DNA from: Chitinophagaceae bacterium
GTDB lineage: Bacteria; Bacteroidota; Bacteroidia; Chitinophagales; Chitinophagaceae
DNA length: 11,320 nucleotides
Assembly (NCBI GenBank): GCA_003456175.1
Contig: DMPB01000005.1
Location: 1 to 11,320, forward strand
Reading direction: 5' to 3'
Positions 1 to 6,910 of this stretch are shown piece after piece. How positions within the stretch are numbered: the stretch's first letter is position 1; each line of letters opens with the position of its first letter. The position numbers and the translations under genes were made by a program. The notes beneath the pieces are model-generated. The model was given only the letters and a program-made list of their open reading frames with translations, did not search any database and was not told the origin of the DNA.

Positions 1-1
1 A

Positions 2-274
2 GATGTTAAAGTATTAGGCCGTAGTGCTTTGGGAGCATTACATGCAGGCATTAATGGTATGTGGCGTGCCAATTATGCTACAGAACACGATGCGTTGGTA
101 GCTCGCAAGCTTGCTTATGTAATGTGTGGTGGCGATTTGAGTGAGCCTACTTTTGTTTCAGAGCAATACTTACTTGACTTAGAACGTGAGGCTTTCTTGA
201 GTTTGTGTGGCGAACGCAAAACACTAGAACGTATTCAAGGTGTATTAACTACAGGTAAGCCATTGCGTAACTAA
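2..274 (+). CDS. 3-hydroxyacyl-CoA dehydrogenase / enoyl-CoA hydratase, C-terminal fragment (5' end outside window)
   Basis: The open frame runs in from the left edge without a start, so only about the last 90 residues are present. They contain a helical stretch with GGDLSEPTFVSEQYLLDLER and end in FLSLCGERKTLERIQ...TGKPLRN. From knowledge of the family, this tail is typical of FadB/FadN-type fatty-acid beta-oxidation proteins, in which an NAD-binding 3-hydroxyacyl-CoA dehydrogenase is joined to a C-terminal enoyl-CoA hydratase-like domain. The fragment is therefore inferred to hydrate and oxidise acyl-CoA intermediates in the cytoplasm. In-frame TTG and ATG codons near the edge are internal and are not the start. 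The stop is followed by a 12-bp repeat copy (289-300) and a rho-independent terminator. No catalytic residue can be checked because the dehydrogenase domain lies outside the window. Confidence 0.8.
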   Translation, partial: DVKVLGRSALGALHAGINGMWRANYATEHDALVARKLAYVMCGGDLSEPTFVSEQYLLDLEREAFLSLCGERKTLERIQGVLTTGKPLRN

Positions 275-288
275 GCCTCGATGCTTTA

Positions 289-300
289 TTTACCGTAAGG
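289..300 (+). repeat. TTTACCGTAAGG repeat, exact copy 1 (intergenic)
   Basis: Exact 12-mer between the stop codon at 274 and the terminator hairpin at 312. The reverse complement continues with TA rather than the TG seen after most copies. It lies in the 3' untranslated region of the fatty-acid oxidation gene. Confidence 0.9.
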
Positions 301-311
301 TATACTTTTAT

Positions 312-346
312 AAAAAAAGCAGCTTCAATGTAGAAGCTGCTTTTTT
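312..346. terminator. Bidirectional rho-independent terminator
   Basis: A perfect inverted repeat, GCAGCTTC (319-326) and GAAGCTGC (333-340), has a 6-nt loop. It is flanked by an A run on the left (312-318) and a T run on the right (341-346), so it gives a hairpin plus U tract on either strand. It sits between the ends of two convergent genes (stops at 274 and 367) and can serve both. Confidence 0.9.
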
Positions 347-366
347 GGTGTTATAGGTAATATGTT

Positions 367-798
367 TTACACAGTAATAGCAACGGTATTTTGCAAAGTT
401 TGTAGGGTACTGTTACCACCAATTCTAAGAATGGTACCATTGGTGTTGTATTCAATGGTGTAATCAACCAATAGCTGATCACCATTATTCACGTTAGGAA
501 TACGTATATTCTTTAATAATGCGGCACTGCTTTGCTGTGGGAACTCATTGAGCTGCATAGGAGCAATTTCTGTTTGATACACCGGTGTTACTACGCGGCC
601 ATCTACTTTGCTTACCGCTACAATTACTTTAGCATAAGCTTGTGTGTAGATAGGTGCCGTATAATTTTTATTAGCGTAAATAGCGAGTTGAATGTTCTGT
701 TCTTTCACATCGCTACAAGTTTGCTGCTCTTGATGTGGTACTAATAAAAGCCCTGTAGTAAAAAGGCTGGCGAGTAAAGTGATCCAAAAAGTTTTCAT
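367..798 (-). CDS. Hypothetical small secreted protein
   Basis: I do not recognise the family. From the ATG at 798 the product is 143 residues. It begins MKTFWITLLASLFTTGLLLV, a basic N-terminus followed by a hydrophobic segment, which looks like a signal peptide or membrane anchor. There is no clear lipobox, although a Cys occurs at residue 28. The rest is polar and rich in predicted beta-strand, with segments such as VDYTIEYNTNGTILRIGG, which suggests a small periplasmic or surface beta-domain. An in-frame GTG at 837 would add 13 polar residues ahead of the signal peptide; I prefer the ATG because it places the hydrophobic segment at the true N-terminus. It lies downstream of a histidine kinase gene on the same strand (139-bp gap) and ends at the bidirectional terminator. 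No function is proposed. Confidence 0.7.
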   Translation of the reverse strand: MKTFWITLLASLFTTGLLLVPHQEQQTCSDVKEQNIQLAIYANKNYTAPIYTQAYAKVIVAVSKVDGRVVTPVYQTEIAPMQLNEFPQQSSAALLKNIRIPNVNNGDQLLVDYTIEYNTNGTILRIGGNSTLQTLQNTVAITV

Positions 799-937
799 AA
801 CAATATGTTGTTGCGTTGGGTTGATATTTTTTGACACTGCAAAGCAACATACATACTGCGTTAAAGAAATTTAAAGGGCTGATGAAGGCATAGGTAGGCG
901 GATGTATGGTAAGCCTATTTGGATAAGTGGTAAAAGC

Positions 938-2380
938 TTATGCCCCTGGAAACTGTACTGTAAAGGCATTACCATGAGCATCGTTACTTTCGTAATGAAG
1001 ATGGCCACCCATTTTTTCAGTTAATTGTCGGGCAATACTAAGCCCCAAACCTTTTACCTCTGTCAAATCGCGATCGCCTGTGGCAGCCTGTTGTAATCGG
1101 TTAAAAATTTCATCGAGTTTAGCTTGACCAATTAAATTTCCGGTGGTTTTGCAAGTAATCACAACATCGGTACCAACCACACCCGATACAATTTTAACAG
1201 TACTACCAACATCTGATAAGCGTATTACGTTGCTCAACAGCTTGTACATAAGTTGATAAGTTACTTGCTCATCTAAGTACACAGGTAGTATACCAGGTTG
1301 TAATTGAAGTTGCAATTGTACCTGATGCACCATAGCCACCTGCTTTAGATTGGCTGCTGCTTCCGATACAATTCTATTGATATCAAATTCGGCGTAATGA
1401 AACGAATTGCGTTGTTGGTCATCCATGTTAGCTTTTGCCATCTTTTTTGCGAAAAAAGCAAAGCGTTCATTCGCTTTTTCAATCAACGCCACCACTTGCT
1501 GTTGTTGCGGTGTTAAATGATCATCTTTTAATAAATCAACCCCACTTTGAATGCTGGTATTAAAACCATTTAAATCGTGTAACAACATTTGTAACGTAGT
1601 GTTACGTGTTTCAGAAACTTTATCTAAATGTCGCTGAATAGATGCAGCTCTAACCTTAACATCCATTAATAATTCTTGCAGCTCAGAAAGCATACTGTTA
1701 CTTGCTTCTATAATTTCATTCTTATGAATATCGTGTAATAATTTGCGGCGTTGGCTATAACTAAATGCAGTTGCTAGTATACCAAGAATAATCAACCATC
1801 CGTAGTAATACGATTCAAAAAGTGATTGTGCCGATGCTGCACCTTGCCACCAAAAGCAACTCAAATAGGTAAGCGACCATGCGAGTAAGGTTAGCACTAA
1901 TGTATAACGGGTACGCCAGCTACTACTCCAAGCAATTCCTAACAACAATAAGCCCGTGCATGTAATTTGTATAGGTAATGCCCTTACGGGTAAAAAAGCA
2001 GTTTGCAACGATTGCACCATCACCAATATAAGCGATACTAAAAAGCTACTAATAAATACTGTTTTTAGGTTAGCAGTTTTTACAGCAACAATGCTTACAA
2101 CTGCAAGAATACTCATGAGTACTACTTCAATCAGCCATTGCTGCTGCATCCATAGTAAGTTCAGTATCAAAAGAATAGGCAATGCCGATACCAATCGAGC
2201 CAATAAACGCCTTGCATGTAGCCGTTGAAAACGTATTAATGAATTATGAATATCTTCTTGATTAGCTTGTGCTAAAGCAAGAGGAATTGGAGTTAACATA
2301 CTGCTCATAAAAATCAATAAGGGTTGCTGAATGAAGTTAGCACTTTGAATCCATATAGTCAGACTACCGCTAATAATCAT
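938..2380 (-). CDS. Membrane sensor histidine kinase with degenerate ATP-binding G1 box
   Basis: 480 residues. The N-terminal half has about six hydrophobic segments (roughly 62-78, 81-100, 107-125, 136-152, 158-177 and 192-208), then a helical linker (about 211-260). The H-box is LLHDLNGF, with putative phospho-acceptor His268 followed by Asp269. The C-terminal HATPase domain has an N-box at LLSNVIRLS (Asn384) and a clear G2 box, GLGLSIA (444-450), followed by MGGHLHYES. The G1 box, normally DxGxG, reads TTGNLIG around 412-418, so the adenine-binding Asp appears to be Thr and the second Gly is lost. ATP binding may therefore be weakened. Assignment to the histidine kinases is firm; signal and partner are unknown. 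No response regulator adjoins it. It is divergent from the ABC exporter at 2458, which might be its target. The ATG at 2380 is used; ATG at 2308 (Met25) is an alternative. Confidence 0.85.
   Translation of the reverse strand: MIISGSLTIWIQSANFIQQPLLIFMSSMLTPIPLALAQANQEDIHNSLIRFQRLHARRLLARLVSALPILLILNLLWMQQQWLIEVVLMSILAVVSIVAVKTANLKTVFISSFLVSLILVMVQSLQTAFLPVRALPIQITCTGLLLLGIAWSSSWRTRYTLVLTLLAWSLTYLSCFWWQGAASAQSLFESYYYGWLIILGILATAFSYSQRRKLLHDIHKNEIIEASNSMLSELQELLMDVKVRAASIQRHLDKVSETRNTTLQMLLHDLNGFNTSIQSGVDLLKDDHLTPQQQQVVALIEKANERFAFFAKKMAKANMDDQQRNSFHYAEFDINRIVSEAAANLKQVAMVHQVQLQLQLQPGILPVYLDEQVTYQLMYKLLSNVIRLSDVGSTVKIVSGVVGTDVVITCKTTGNLIGQAKLDEIFNRLQQAATGDRDLTEVKGLGLSIARQLTEKMGGHLHYESNDAHGNAFTVQFPGA
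1982..1994 (-). repeat. TTTACCCGTAAGG repeat variant (one-base insertion), in gene
   Basis: A 13-bp variant with one extra C in the centre of the motif, read as ...L-P-V-R (residues 130-133) in the third-to-fourth membrane-segment loop of the kinase. The identical 13-mer recurs at 8586-8598 in an unrelated kinase gene. Confidence 0.7.
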
Positions 2381-2400
2381 TTCTCAACGGTGTACCTTTT

Positions 2401-2412
2401 TTTACCGTAAGG
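2401..2412 (+). repeat. TTTACCGTAAGG repeat, exact copy 2 (between divergent genes)
   Basis: Exact 12-mer in the 77-bp gap between the divergent kinase (start 2380) and ABC ATPase (start 2458) genes. It lies about 20 bp upstream of the kinase start and 45 bp upstream of the ATPase start. It is followed by TAT, as is copy 1. Confidence 0.9.
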
Positions 2413-2457
2413 TATCATTCAAAAACAATAATTATGTGACCGTAACTTTTATTACAC

Positions 2458-3369
2458 ATGAGTATTGTATTATCACTACATCAACTATCTAAAAACTACG
2501 GCAAGGTACAAGCCTTACAACAAGTAAGTTTCGATGTACCTCAAGGCTGTGTTTTTGGTATTTTAGGACCTAACGGTAGCGGCAAAACCACGCTTTTAGG
2601 TATTATTATGAACGTGCTGCAACCCACCAATGGCAACTTCACACTTTTAGGGAAACAACCATCGAACGAAGTGCGCAAGCAAATTGGCACACTGTTAGAA
2701 ACACCTAACTTTTATCATTATTTGAGTGGTGAACGTAATTTAGAAATAGCAGCCACCATTAAAGGTGTATCTAAAGCCGATATTACTACAGTACTAGAGA
2801 AAGTAAATTTATATGAACGTAGGCAAAGTAAATTTAGCACCTATAGTTTAGGCATGAAACAACGCCTAGCCATTGCGAGTGCATTACTTGGCAACCCCGA
2901 TGTACTAGTACTAGACGAGCCTACCAATGGCCTCGACCCTGTTGGTATTGCAGAAATTCGCAACCTTATTATTCAACTAGCGAACGAGGGTAAAACCATT
3001 ATTATGGCTAGCCACCTACTCGATGAAGTTGAAAAAGTATGTACCCATGTAGCGGTATTGCAAAAAGGAAAACTTCTCAATACAGGAACTGTTGACGAAG
3101 TATTTACCACAGGCGATAGCATTGCTACACTTCAAGCCGATGATTTAGACCAATTAGTAACTGTTATCAAAACATTAGAAGGTGTTCAAAAAATACAAAT
3201 CAAGAACAACACTTTACAGGTGCATTTCGATACAGCAATACTCTCTTTAAAAAGCATCAACTTACATTGCTTCAATAATGGTATTGTACTCAGTAGCTTA
3301 CAGCTACAAAAACAAAGTTTAGAAAGCAAATTTTTAGCACTTACAGGTGGCCTTACGGTTAATCATTAA
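2458..3369 (+). CDS. ABC transporter ATP-binding protein (BcrA-like exporter)
   Basis: 303 residues, a cytoplasmic ABC ATPase that should power the permease encoded 11 bp downstream. Visible motifs in order: Walker A GPNGSGKT (37-44), a Q-loop region reading TLLETPNFY (78-86) in which Glu takes the usual Gln place as in BcrA-type antibiotic and lantibiotic export ATPases, signature YSLGMKQRL (129-137), Walker B VLVLDEP (149-155), D-loop GLDP, and the H-loop His186. A C-terminal extension of about 90 residues follows, also usual in this group. The substrate cannot be read from sequence; peptide, drug or lipid export or self-protection is typical. The last five residues (LTVNH) overlap a near-match to the 12-bp repeat. 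The ATG at 2458 gives the normal N-terminus. Confidence 0.9.
   Translation: MSIVLSLHQLSKNYGKVQALQQVSFDVPQGCVFGILGPNGSGKTTLLGIIMNVLQPTNGNFTLLGKQPSNEVRKQIGTLLETPNFYHYLSGERNLEIAATIKGVSKADITTVLEKVNLYERRQSKFSTYSLGMKQRLAIASALLGNPDVLVLDEPTNGLDPVGIAEIRNLIIQLANEGKTIIMASHLLDEVEKVCTHVAVLQKGKLLNTGTVDEVFTTGDSIATLQADDLDQLVTVIKTLEGVQKIQIKNNTLQVHFDTAILSLKSINLHCFNNGIVLSSLQLQKQSLESKFLALTGGLTVNH
3351..3362 (-). repeat. Repeat variant CCTTACGGTTAA, 11 of 12 match, in gene
   Basis: One mismatch to the consensus CCTTACGGTAAA. It encodes L-T-V-N at residues 299-302, just before the last residue of the ABC ATPase, in the same codon phase as the exact copy at 10122. Confidence 0.6.
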
Positions 3370-3380
3370 TCAATAACAAC

Positions 3381-4172
3381 ATGTTACATTTACTTTACAT
3401 AGAGTGGCTTAAACTCAAAAACTATCGTACCTTCTGGATTCTTGCGGCCTTATATTTAATCAGCATATCAGGCATCAACTATATCACACTAGAATTCATC
3501 AAAAAAGCCTACGAAAACCCAGCCGCCAAACTTATTGCCGGAACGCATCCCTTCGCATTCCCCGATGTATGGCAAACTGTAACTTACATGAGTAGCTTCA
3601 CGCTGTTCTTACCGGGCTTACTCATTATTATCAACTACACTAATGAGTTTAGTTACAAAACACATCGTCAAAACATCATTGATGGATATAGCCGCCAACA
3701 ATACATTTCAATCAAAATCATACTTGTATTGTTGCTTGCCCTAATCAGTACACTGCTGGTAACAATTAATGCGGCAGCTTTCGGCATAGCACATAACGAA
3801 ACACCTTTCTCCTTTGAGAAAGCACATTATATCGGCTTGTATTTCGTTCAATGCTTAAACTATTTCGGGTTGGCACTATTACTCAGCGTACTCTTTAAAA
3901 GAGCAGCATTAGCAGTAGGCGTGTACTTTATATATATTGCTATTTTAGAAGATATGATTGGTGGTATTATCAACCGATTTAAAGCACCTATAGGTAACTT
4001 CTTCCCTATTGATAGCGCCGATAGCCTTATTACCTTTCCTATGTTTAAAGAAGCACAAAAAACATTACCCATTGTACGACCAGAATTATGGCAAGTAGCT
4101 ATTGCATGCGGTATTTACATTGTACTTTATTACACTATCAGCTATTGGCGATTTAGCAAACAAGATTTATAA
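3381..4172 (+). CDS. ABC-2 type transporter permease
   Basis: 263 residues with about six hydrophobic membrane segments (roughly 18-36, 64-86, 111-134, 149-170, 174-196 and 236-256). The N-terminus (MLHLLYIEWLKLKNYRTFWI) has the basic amphipathic lead-in usual for ABC-2 permeases, and a cytoplasmic loop follows the second segment (YKTHRQNIIDGYSRQQY). This is the layout of the membrane subunit of BcrA/BcrB-like exporters. It starts 11 bp after the ATPase stop and ends just before a terminator, so the two genes form a simple two-gene operon whose products should assemble in the inner membrane. The substrate is unknown. Confidence 0.85.
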   Translation: MLHLLYIEWLKLKNYRTFWILAALYLISISGINYITLEFIKKAYENPAAKLIAGTHPFAFPDVWQTVTYMSSFTLFLPGLLIIINYTNEFSYKTHRQNIIDGYSRQQYISIKIILVLLLALISTLLVTINAAAFGIAHNETPFSFEKAHYIGLYFVQCLNYFGLALLLSVLFKRAALAVGVYFIYIAILEDMIGGIINRFKAPIGNFFPIDSADSLITFPMFKEAQKTLPIVRPELWQVAIACGIYIVLYYTISYWRFSKQDL

Positions 4173-4183
4173 ACAAGCACCAT

Positions 4184-4208
4184 AACCAACCTTCGGGTTG
4201 GTTTTTTA
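4184..4208 (+). terminator. Rho-independent terminator with UUCG tetraloop
   Basis: AACCAACC (4184-4191), loop TTCG, then GGTTGGTT (4196-4203) and a short T run to 4207. A C(UUCG)G loop is especially stable. It lies 11 bp after the permease stop and closes the ABC operon. Confidence 0.9.
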
Positions 4209-4210
4209 TT

Positions 4211-4309
4211 GTACACTACCTTACGGTAAATGATGAAGCATGGGGCACTATCACTACATGGAAAGCCAAGTATGATACTGCTATTGAAAACATTTTGAAT
4301 CAATCCTAA
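4211..4309 (+). pseudogene. Possible orphan 3' end of a lost gene
   Basis: An open frame without any ATG, GTG or TTG start ends in TAA at 4307-4309. Its last part reads ...NDEAWGTITTWKAKYDTAIE..., which looks protein-like (two Trp, an amphipathic helix-like end). Its stop overlaps the next gene's start as TAATG, the arrangement of translationally coupled genes. The frame extends upstream only into the terminator hairpin of the ABC operon. The simplest reading is the C-terminal remnant of a gene once coupled to the methyltransferase, cut away when the ABC operon or a deletion came to lie beside it. A repeat copy (4219-4230) lies in this frame as L-T-V-N. The evidence is modest and chance is possible. 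Confidence 0.35.
4219..4230 (-). repeat. TTTACCGTAAGG repeat, exact copy 3 (intergenic)
   Basis: Exact copy as CCTTACGGTAAA followed by TG, 11 bp after the ABC operon terminator and 78 bp before the methyltransferase start. Confidence 0.9.
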
Positions 4310-5091
4310 TGCCGAGCCGACTCACCTATTACCGCAATCATTTATCACTAGGCGATGCCTGGCGTTTATATCGCCATGTTAAAAGCAAAAAAGACGATTT
4401 TGTAAAATTCTCATTCTTACAACATCCTGCTTTTATACGTGGTATCATGAGCGATGAGCTAATGTTCGGGCAGTTGTTTATTGATAAACAGTACGATGTG
4501 TATTATCCTATAGAAGCCACCACCATCATTGATCTTGGTGCTAACGTAGGATATGCAAGTGTATTTTTTGCCAACAAATTTCCCAATGCTCGTATTGTAG
4601 CCGTAGAACCCGAGGCTAATAATTATGCAGTAGCTCAAAAAAACACTGCTCCTTATAAAAATATTCAGCTGCTACACGGTGCTGTTTGGTATGAGCCAGC
4701 ACAGTTAGATGTTGTAGATAATGGCTTTGGCGAAGCTGCTTTTATGATGGTTGCACAAGGGGCGGCAGCCCAACATTTACCGCAAGGTAAAGTTGTAAAT
4801 AGCATTCCTGCATACACCATTGCACAACTAGCCGAAACCATTAATGCAACTACCATTGATATTGTGAAAATGGACATCGAAGGTTCTGAAAAAGAAATTT
4901 TTGAACACCCTACCAACGATTGGTTGCCACGTACCAAAATGTTGATTGTTGAAACACACGATCGCTATAAAAAAGGTACTAGTAAGGCGCTCATGCAGGC
5001 AATGAGTCAATACGATTTTTCACTAGCATTGAGTGGCGAAAACTTGTTGTTTTATAACAATCAATTGGTAGCATTTAACCCTCCTGATTAG
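4309..5091 (+). CDS. FkbM family SAM-dependent methyltransferase
   Basis: 260 residues. Motif I for S-adenosylmethionine binding is DLGANVGYAS (75-84), with the acidic ribose-binding residue at the end of strand 2 in VAVEPE (Glu100). The FkbM hallmark IVKMDIEGSE lies at 185-194, followed by IVETHD (213-218). FkbM enzymes methylate hydroxyl groups of sugars or secondary metabolites. Next to the heptose epimerase gene, 2 bp downstream, a surface-polysaccharide or LPS sugar is the likely acceptor; this is inference. There is no signal peptide or membrane segment, so it should be cytoplasmic. The ATG overlaps an upstream TAA (TAATG), which suggests a former coupled gene. It contains the variant repeat TTTACCGCAAGG (4776-4787) read as L-P-Q-G. 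Confidence 0.88.
   Translation: MPSRLTYYRNHLSLGDAWRLYRHVKSKKDDFVKFSFLQHPAFIRGIMSDELMFGQLFIDKQYDVYYPIEATTIIDLGANVGYASVFFANKFPNARIVAVEPEANNYAVAQKNTAPYKNIQLLHGAVWYEPAQLDVVDNGFGEAAFMMVAQGAAAQHLPQGKVVNSIPAYTIAQLAETINATTIDIVKMDIEGSEKEIFEHPTNDWLPRTKMLIVETHDRYKKGTSKALMQAMSQYDFSLALSGENLLFYNNQLVAFNPPD
4776..4787 (+). repeat. TTTACCGCAAGG repeat variant, in gene
   Basis: One mismatch (T to C) from consensus, preceded by CA like most exact copies. The reading phase here is T|TTA|CCG|CAA, where the consensus base would create a TAA stop, so the C variant is the form compatible with the gene. Confidence 0.65.
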
Positions 5092-5093
5092 GC

Positions 5094-6098
5094 ATGACAA
5101 CACACCAAAATATTATTATAGTTACCGGCGCTGCTGGCTTTATTGGCAGTTGTACTGTTCAATACTTAAACAATTGCGGCTACACTAATCTACTGTTGGT
5201 AGATGATTTTTCACGAACCGATAAAACTGCCAATTGGAGCAACAAAAAATACGTAGCTACTTTAGAAAGAACAGCGTTACAGGGGTGGCTAAAAAATAAT
5301 ACAACACCAATTGCCGCTATCATTCACTTAGGTGCTCGTACCGATACTACCGAGTTCGATTATAGCATTCACGAAACGCTCAATGTTGCATATTCAAAAA
5401 TGTTGTGGAGTTATGCGACAGAAAATAATATTCCATTCATTTATGCATCTTCCGCAGCCACCTACGGCAGTGGTGCATTAGGTTACGACGATAACCATTC
5501 GATACCCTACTTGCTACAACCGCTTAACCCATATGGTGTAAGTAAAAACGAGTTCGATAAATGGGCGTTAGAACAGGCGCAACAACCACCCTGCTGGACT
5601 GGCTTGAAATTTTTTAATGTGTACGGGCCTAACGAAGCACATAAAGGCCGTATGGCAAGTGTTATCTGGCATTCGTACCTTCAAATACAAACTAACGGCG
5701 TTGTAAAGCTATTTCAAAGTCATAAAGAAGGCTTTAAAGATGGCGAACAACTTCGCGACTTTGTGTATGTAAAAGATGTGGTAAAAATCGTTTATTGGCA
5801 ACTACAAAAAATGCTCAGTAAGCACTGGTCTACAACCGATAATGGACTGTATAATTTAGGTACTGGTAAGGCTCGCAGCTTCTACGATTTAGCAGCGGCA
5901 ACATTTACAGCAATGGAAAAAACTACCAATATTGTGTTCATACCCATGCCTGAAGATATTAGAGATAAATATCAGTATTTCACAGAGGCCAACATGCAAA
6001 AACTCAGAAAAGCAGGTTATGCCGATGGTTTTTATTCGTTAGAAGAAGGCGTTACCGATTACGTTCAAAACTATTTATTACCGCAGAAGCTGTACTAA
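5094..6098 (+). CDS. rfaD: ADP-L-glycero-D-manno-heptose 6-epimerase
   Basis: 334 residues, a short-chain dehydrogenase/reductase-type sugar nucleotide epimerase. It has the Rossmann motif TGAAGFIGS (11-19), an SSA catalytic region (YASSAATYG, 117-125), and the Tyr-x3-Lys pair PYGVSK (Tyr147, Lys151). Family-specific blocks are FFNVYGPNEAHKGRMASV (173-190), DGEQLRDFVYVKDVV (216-230), NLGTGKARSF and MPEDIRDKYQYFTEA; these are diagnostic for HldD/RfaD. The enzyme converts ADP-D-glycero-D-manno-heptose to the L-glycero epimer, the heptose donor for the LPS inner core, in the cytoplasm with bound NADP. The length is slightly above the usual 310 or so. It sits between the FkbM methyltransferase (2-bp gap) and proC (18-bp gap), in a likely common transcript. 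Confidence 0.95.
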   Translation: MTTHQNIIIVTGAAGFIGSCTVQYLNNCGYTNLLLVDDFSRTDKTANWSNKKYVATLERTALQGWLKNNTTPIAAIIHLGARTDTTEFDYSIHETLNVAYSKMLWSYATENNIPFIYASSAATYGSGALGYDDNHSIPYLLQPLNPYGVSKNEFDKWALEQAQQPPCWTGLKFFNVYGPNEAHKGRMASVIWHSYLQIQTNGVVKLFQSHKEGFKDGEQLRDFVYVKDVVKIVYWQLQKMLSKHWSTTDNGLYNLGTGKARSFYDLAAATFTAMEKTTNIVFIPMPEDIRDKYQYFTEANMQKLRKAGYADGFYSLEEGVTDYVQNYLLPQKLY

Positions 6099-6116
6099 CA
6101 TTTCAAGCTGAGCATT

Positions 6117-6908
6117 ATGGATACAACTATTACCATTATTGGCGGCGGTAACTTAGGCACAGCCATTGCCGAAGGACTTATTAACAAACAGTTCTGTAAG
6201 GCAAATCAGTTATCCATTACCCGCCGTAACATCAATCATATACATGCACTACACGCATTGGGTGCACATATTACTAGCGATAACGTAGCGGCAGTAAAGC
6301 AAAGCGAGTGGATTATCCTTGCGGTAAAACCATTTCAAACAGCGGGTATTTTAGAACAGATAGTACCAGCCATTCAACCTCATCATAAAATCATTTCAGT
6401 AGTTACTGGCGTTTGGTTGAATGAGTTACAAAGTATTATAGGCACTAATAATCCTCTATTCAGAGCTATGCCAAATACTGCTATTGCTATTGGCGAAAGT
6501 ATGACGTGTATTTGCAGCGCCAATGCCAACGAAAGCGATGTTGCATTTGTAACACAATTATTTAATCAGCTTGGCAAAAGCATTGCAATTGAAGAAGCAT
6601 TGATGGACGCTGCTACTGTATTAGGTGCGTGTGGTACCGCCTATGCTATGCGTTTTATTAGGGCCAACATACAAGGAGGTATTGAAATTGGTTTTTCGGC
6701 AGCTACCGCTTCACTTATTGCAGCACAAACTGTAAAAGGAGCTGCAGAGTTGCTCTTACAAAAAAATACGCACCCTGAACAAGAGATCGATAAAGTAACT
6801 ACCCCTAAAGGTTGCACTATTGCTGGCTTAAACGAAATGGAGCATCAAGGCTTTAGCTCATCGCTTATTAAAGGTATTACTGCAAGCTATCATAAAATTA
6901 AAAATTAG
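6117..6908 (+). CDS. proC: Pyrroline-5-carboxylate reductase
   Basis: 263 residues, near the usual family length. It has the N-terminal dinucleotide-binding motif GGGNLGTAIAEGL (9-21), ILAVKPFQ (67-74), RAMPNTAIAIGE (116-127) and the C-terminal dimerisation and substrate-binding helices, with GACGTAYAMRF (170-180) and the signature VTTPKGCTIAGL (227-238). The enzyme reduces pyrroline-5-carboxylate to proline with NAD(P)H, the last step of proline synthesis. It follows rfaD by 18 bp on the same strand and ends 2 bp from the convergent pdeM with no terminator between them. The conserved ILAVKP stretch is encoded over a copy of the variant repeat (6317-6328). Confidence 0.95.
   Translation: MDTTITIIGGGNLGTAIAEGLINKQFCKANQLSITRRNINHIHALHALGAHITSDNVAAVKQSEWIILAVKPFQTAGILEQIVPAIQPHHKIISVVTGVWLNELQSIIGTNNPLFRAMPNTAIAIGESMTCICSANANESDVAFVTQLFNQLGKSIAIEEALMDAATVLGACGTAYAMRFIRANIQGGIEIGFSAATASLIAAQTVKGAAELLLQKNTHPEQEIDKVTTPKGCTIAGLNEMEHQGFSSSLIKGITASYHKIKN
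6317..6328 (-). repeat. TTTACCGCAAGG repeat variant, in gene (reverse)
   Basis: CCTTGCGGTAAA, the exact reverse complement of the variant at 4776 and 9862. It encodes L-A-V-K of the conserved ILAVKP block of ProC, so part of the match may be forced by the protein. Confidence 0.5.
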
Positions 6909-6910
6909 CA

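Noticed and set aside
532..744. Frames on the opposite strand of real genes (532-744, 1956-2228, 3860-4072, 4665-4937, 4828-5010, 7860-8126, 8433-8615)
   Set aside because: They lie antisense over well-supported genes and show no family motifs.
799..837. GTG start at 837 extending the small secreted protein by 13 residues
   Set aside because: The extension is polar and would place the signal peptide inside the protein; the ATG at 798 fits better.
895..917. Inverted repeat TAGGC/GCCTA downstream of the kinase gene as a terminator
   Set aside because: Only a 5-bp stem with a 13-nt loop and no T tract on the relevant strand.
2443..2450. TAACTTTT as a -7 box for the ABC operon
   Set aside because: It ends 7 bp before the start codon and has no -33 element at the right distance.
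2495..2506. ACTACGGCAAGG-like sequence in the ABC ATPase as a repeat copy
   Set aside because: Three mismatches, and the NYGKVQ peptide it encodes is usual for the family.
4230..4298. 22-residue frame starting ATGATGAAG in the gap before the FkbM gene
   Set aside because: Too short, with no protein-like features, and it overlaps a more plausible remnant frame.
4327..4338. ATTACCGCAATC as another repeat copy
   Set aside because: Three mismatches to the nearest variant, within reach of chance.
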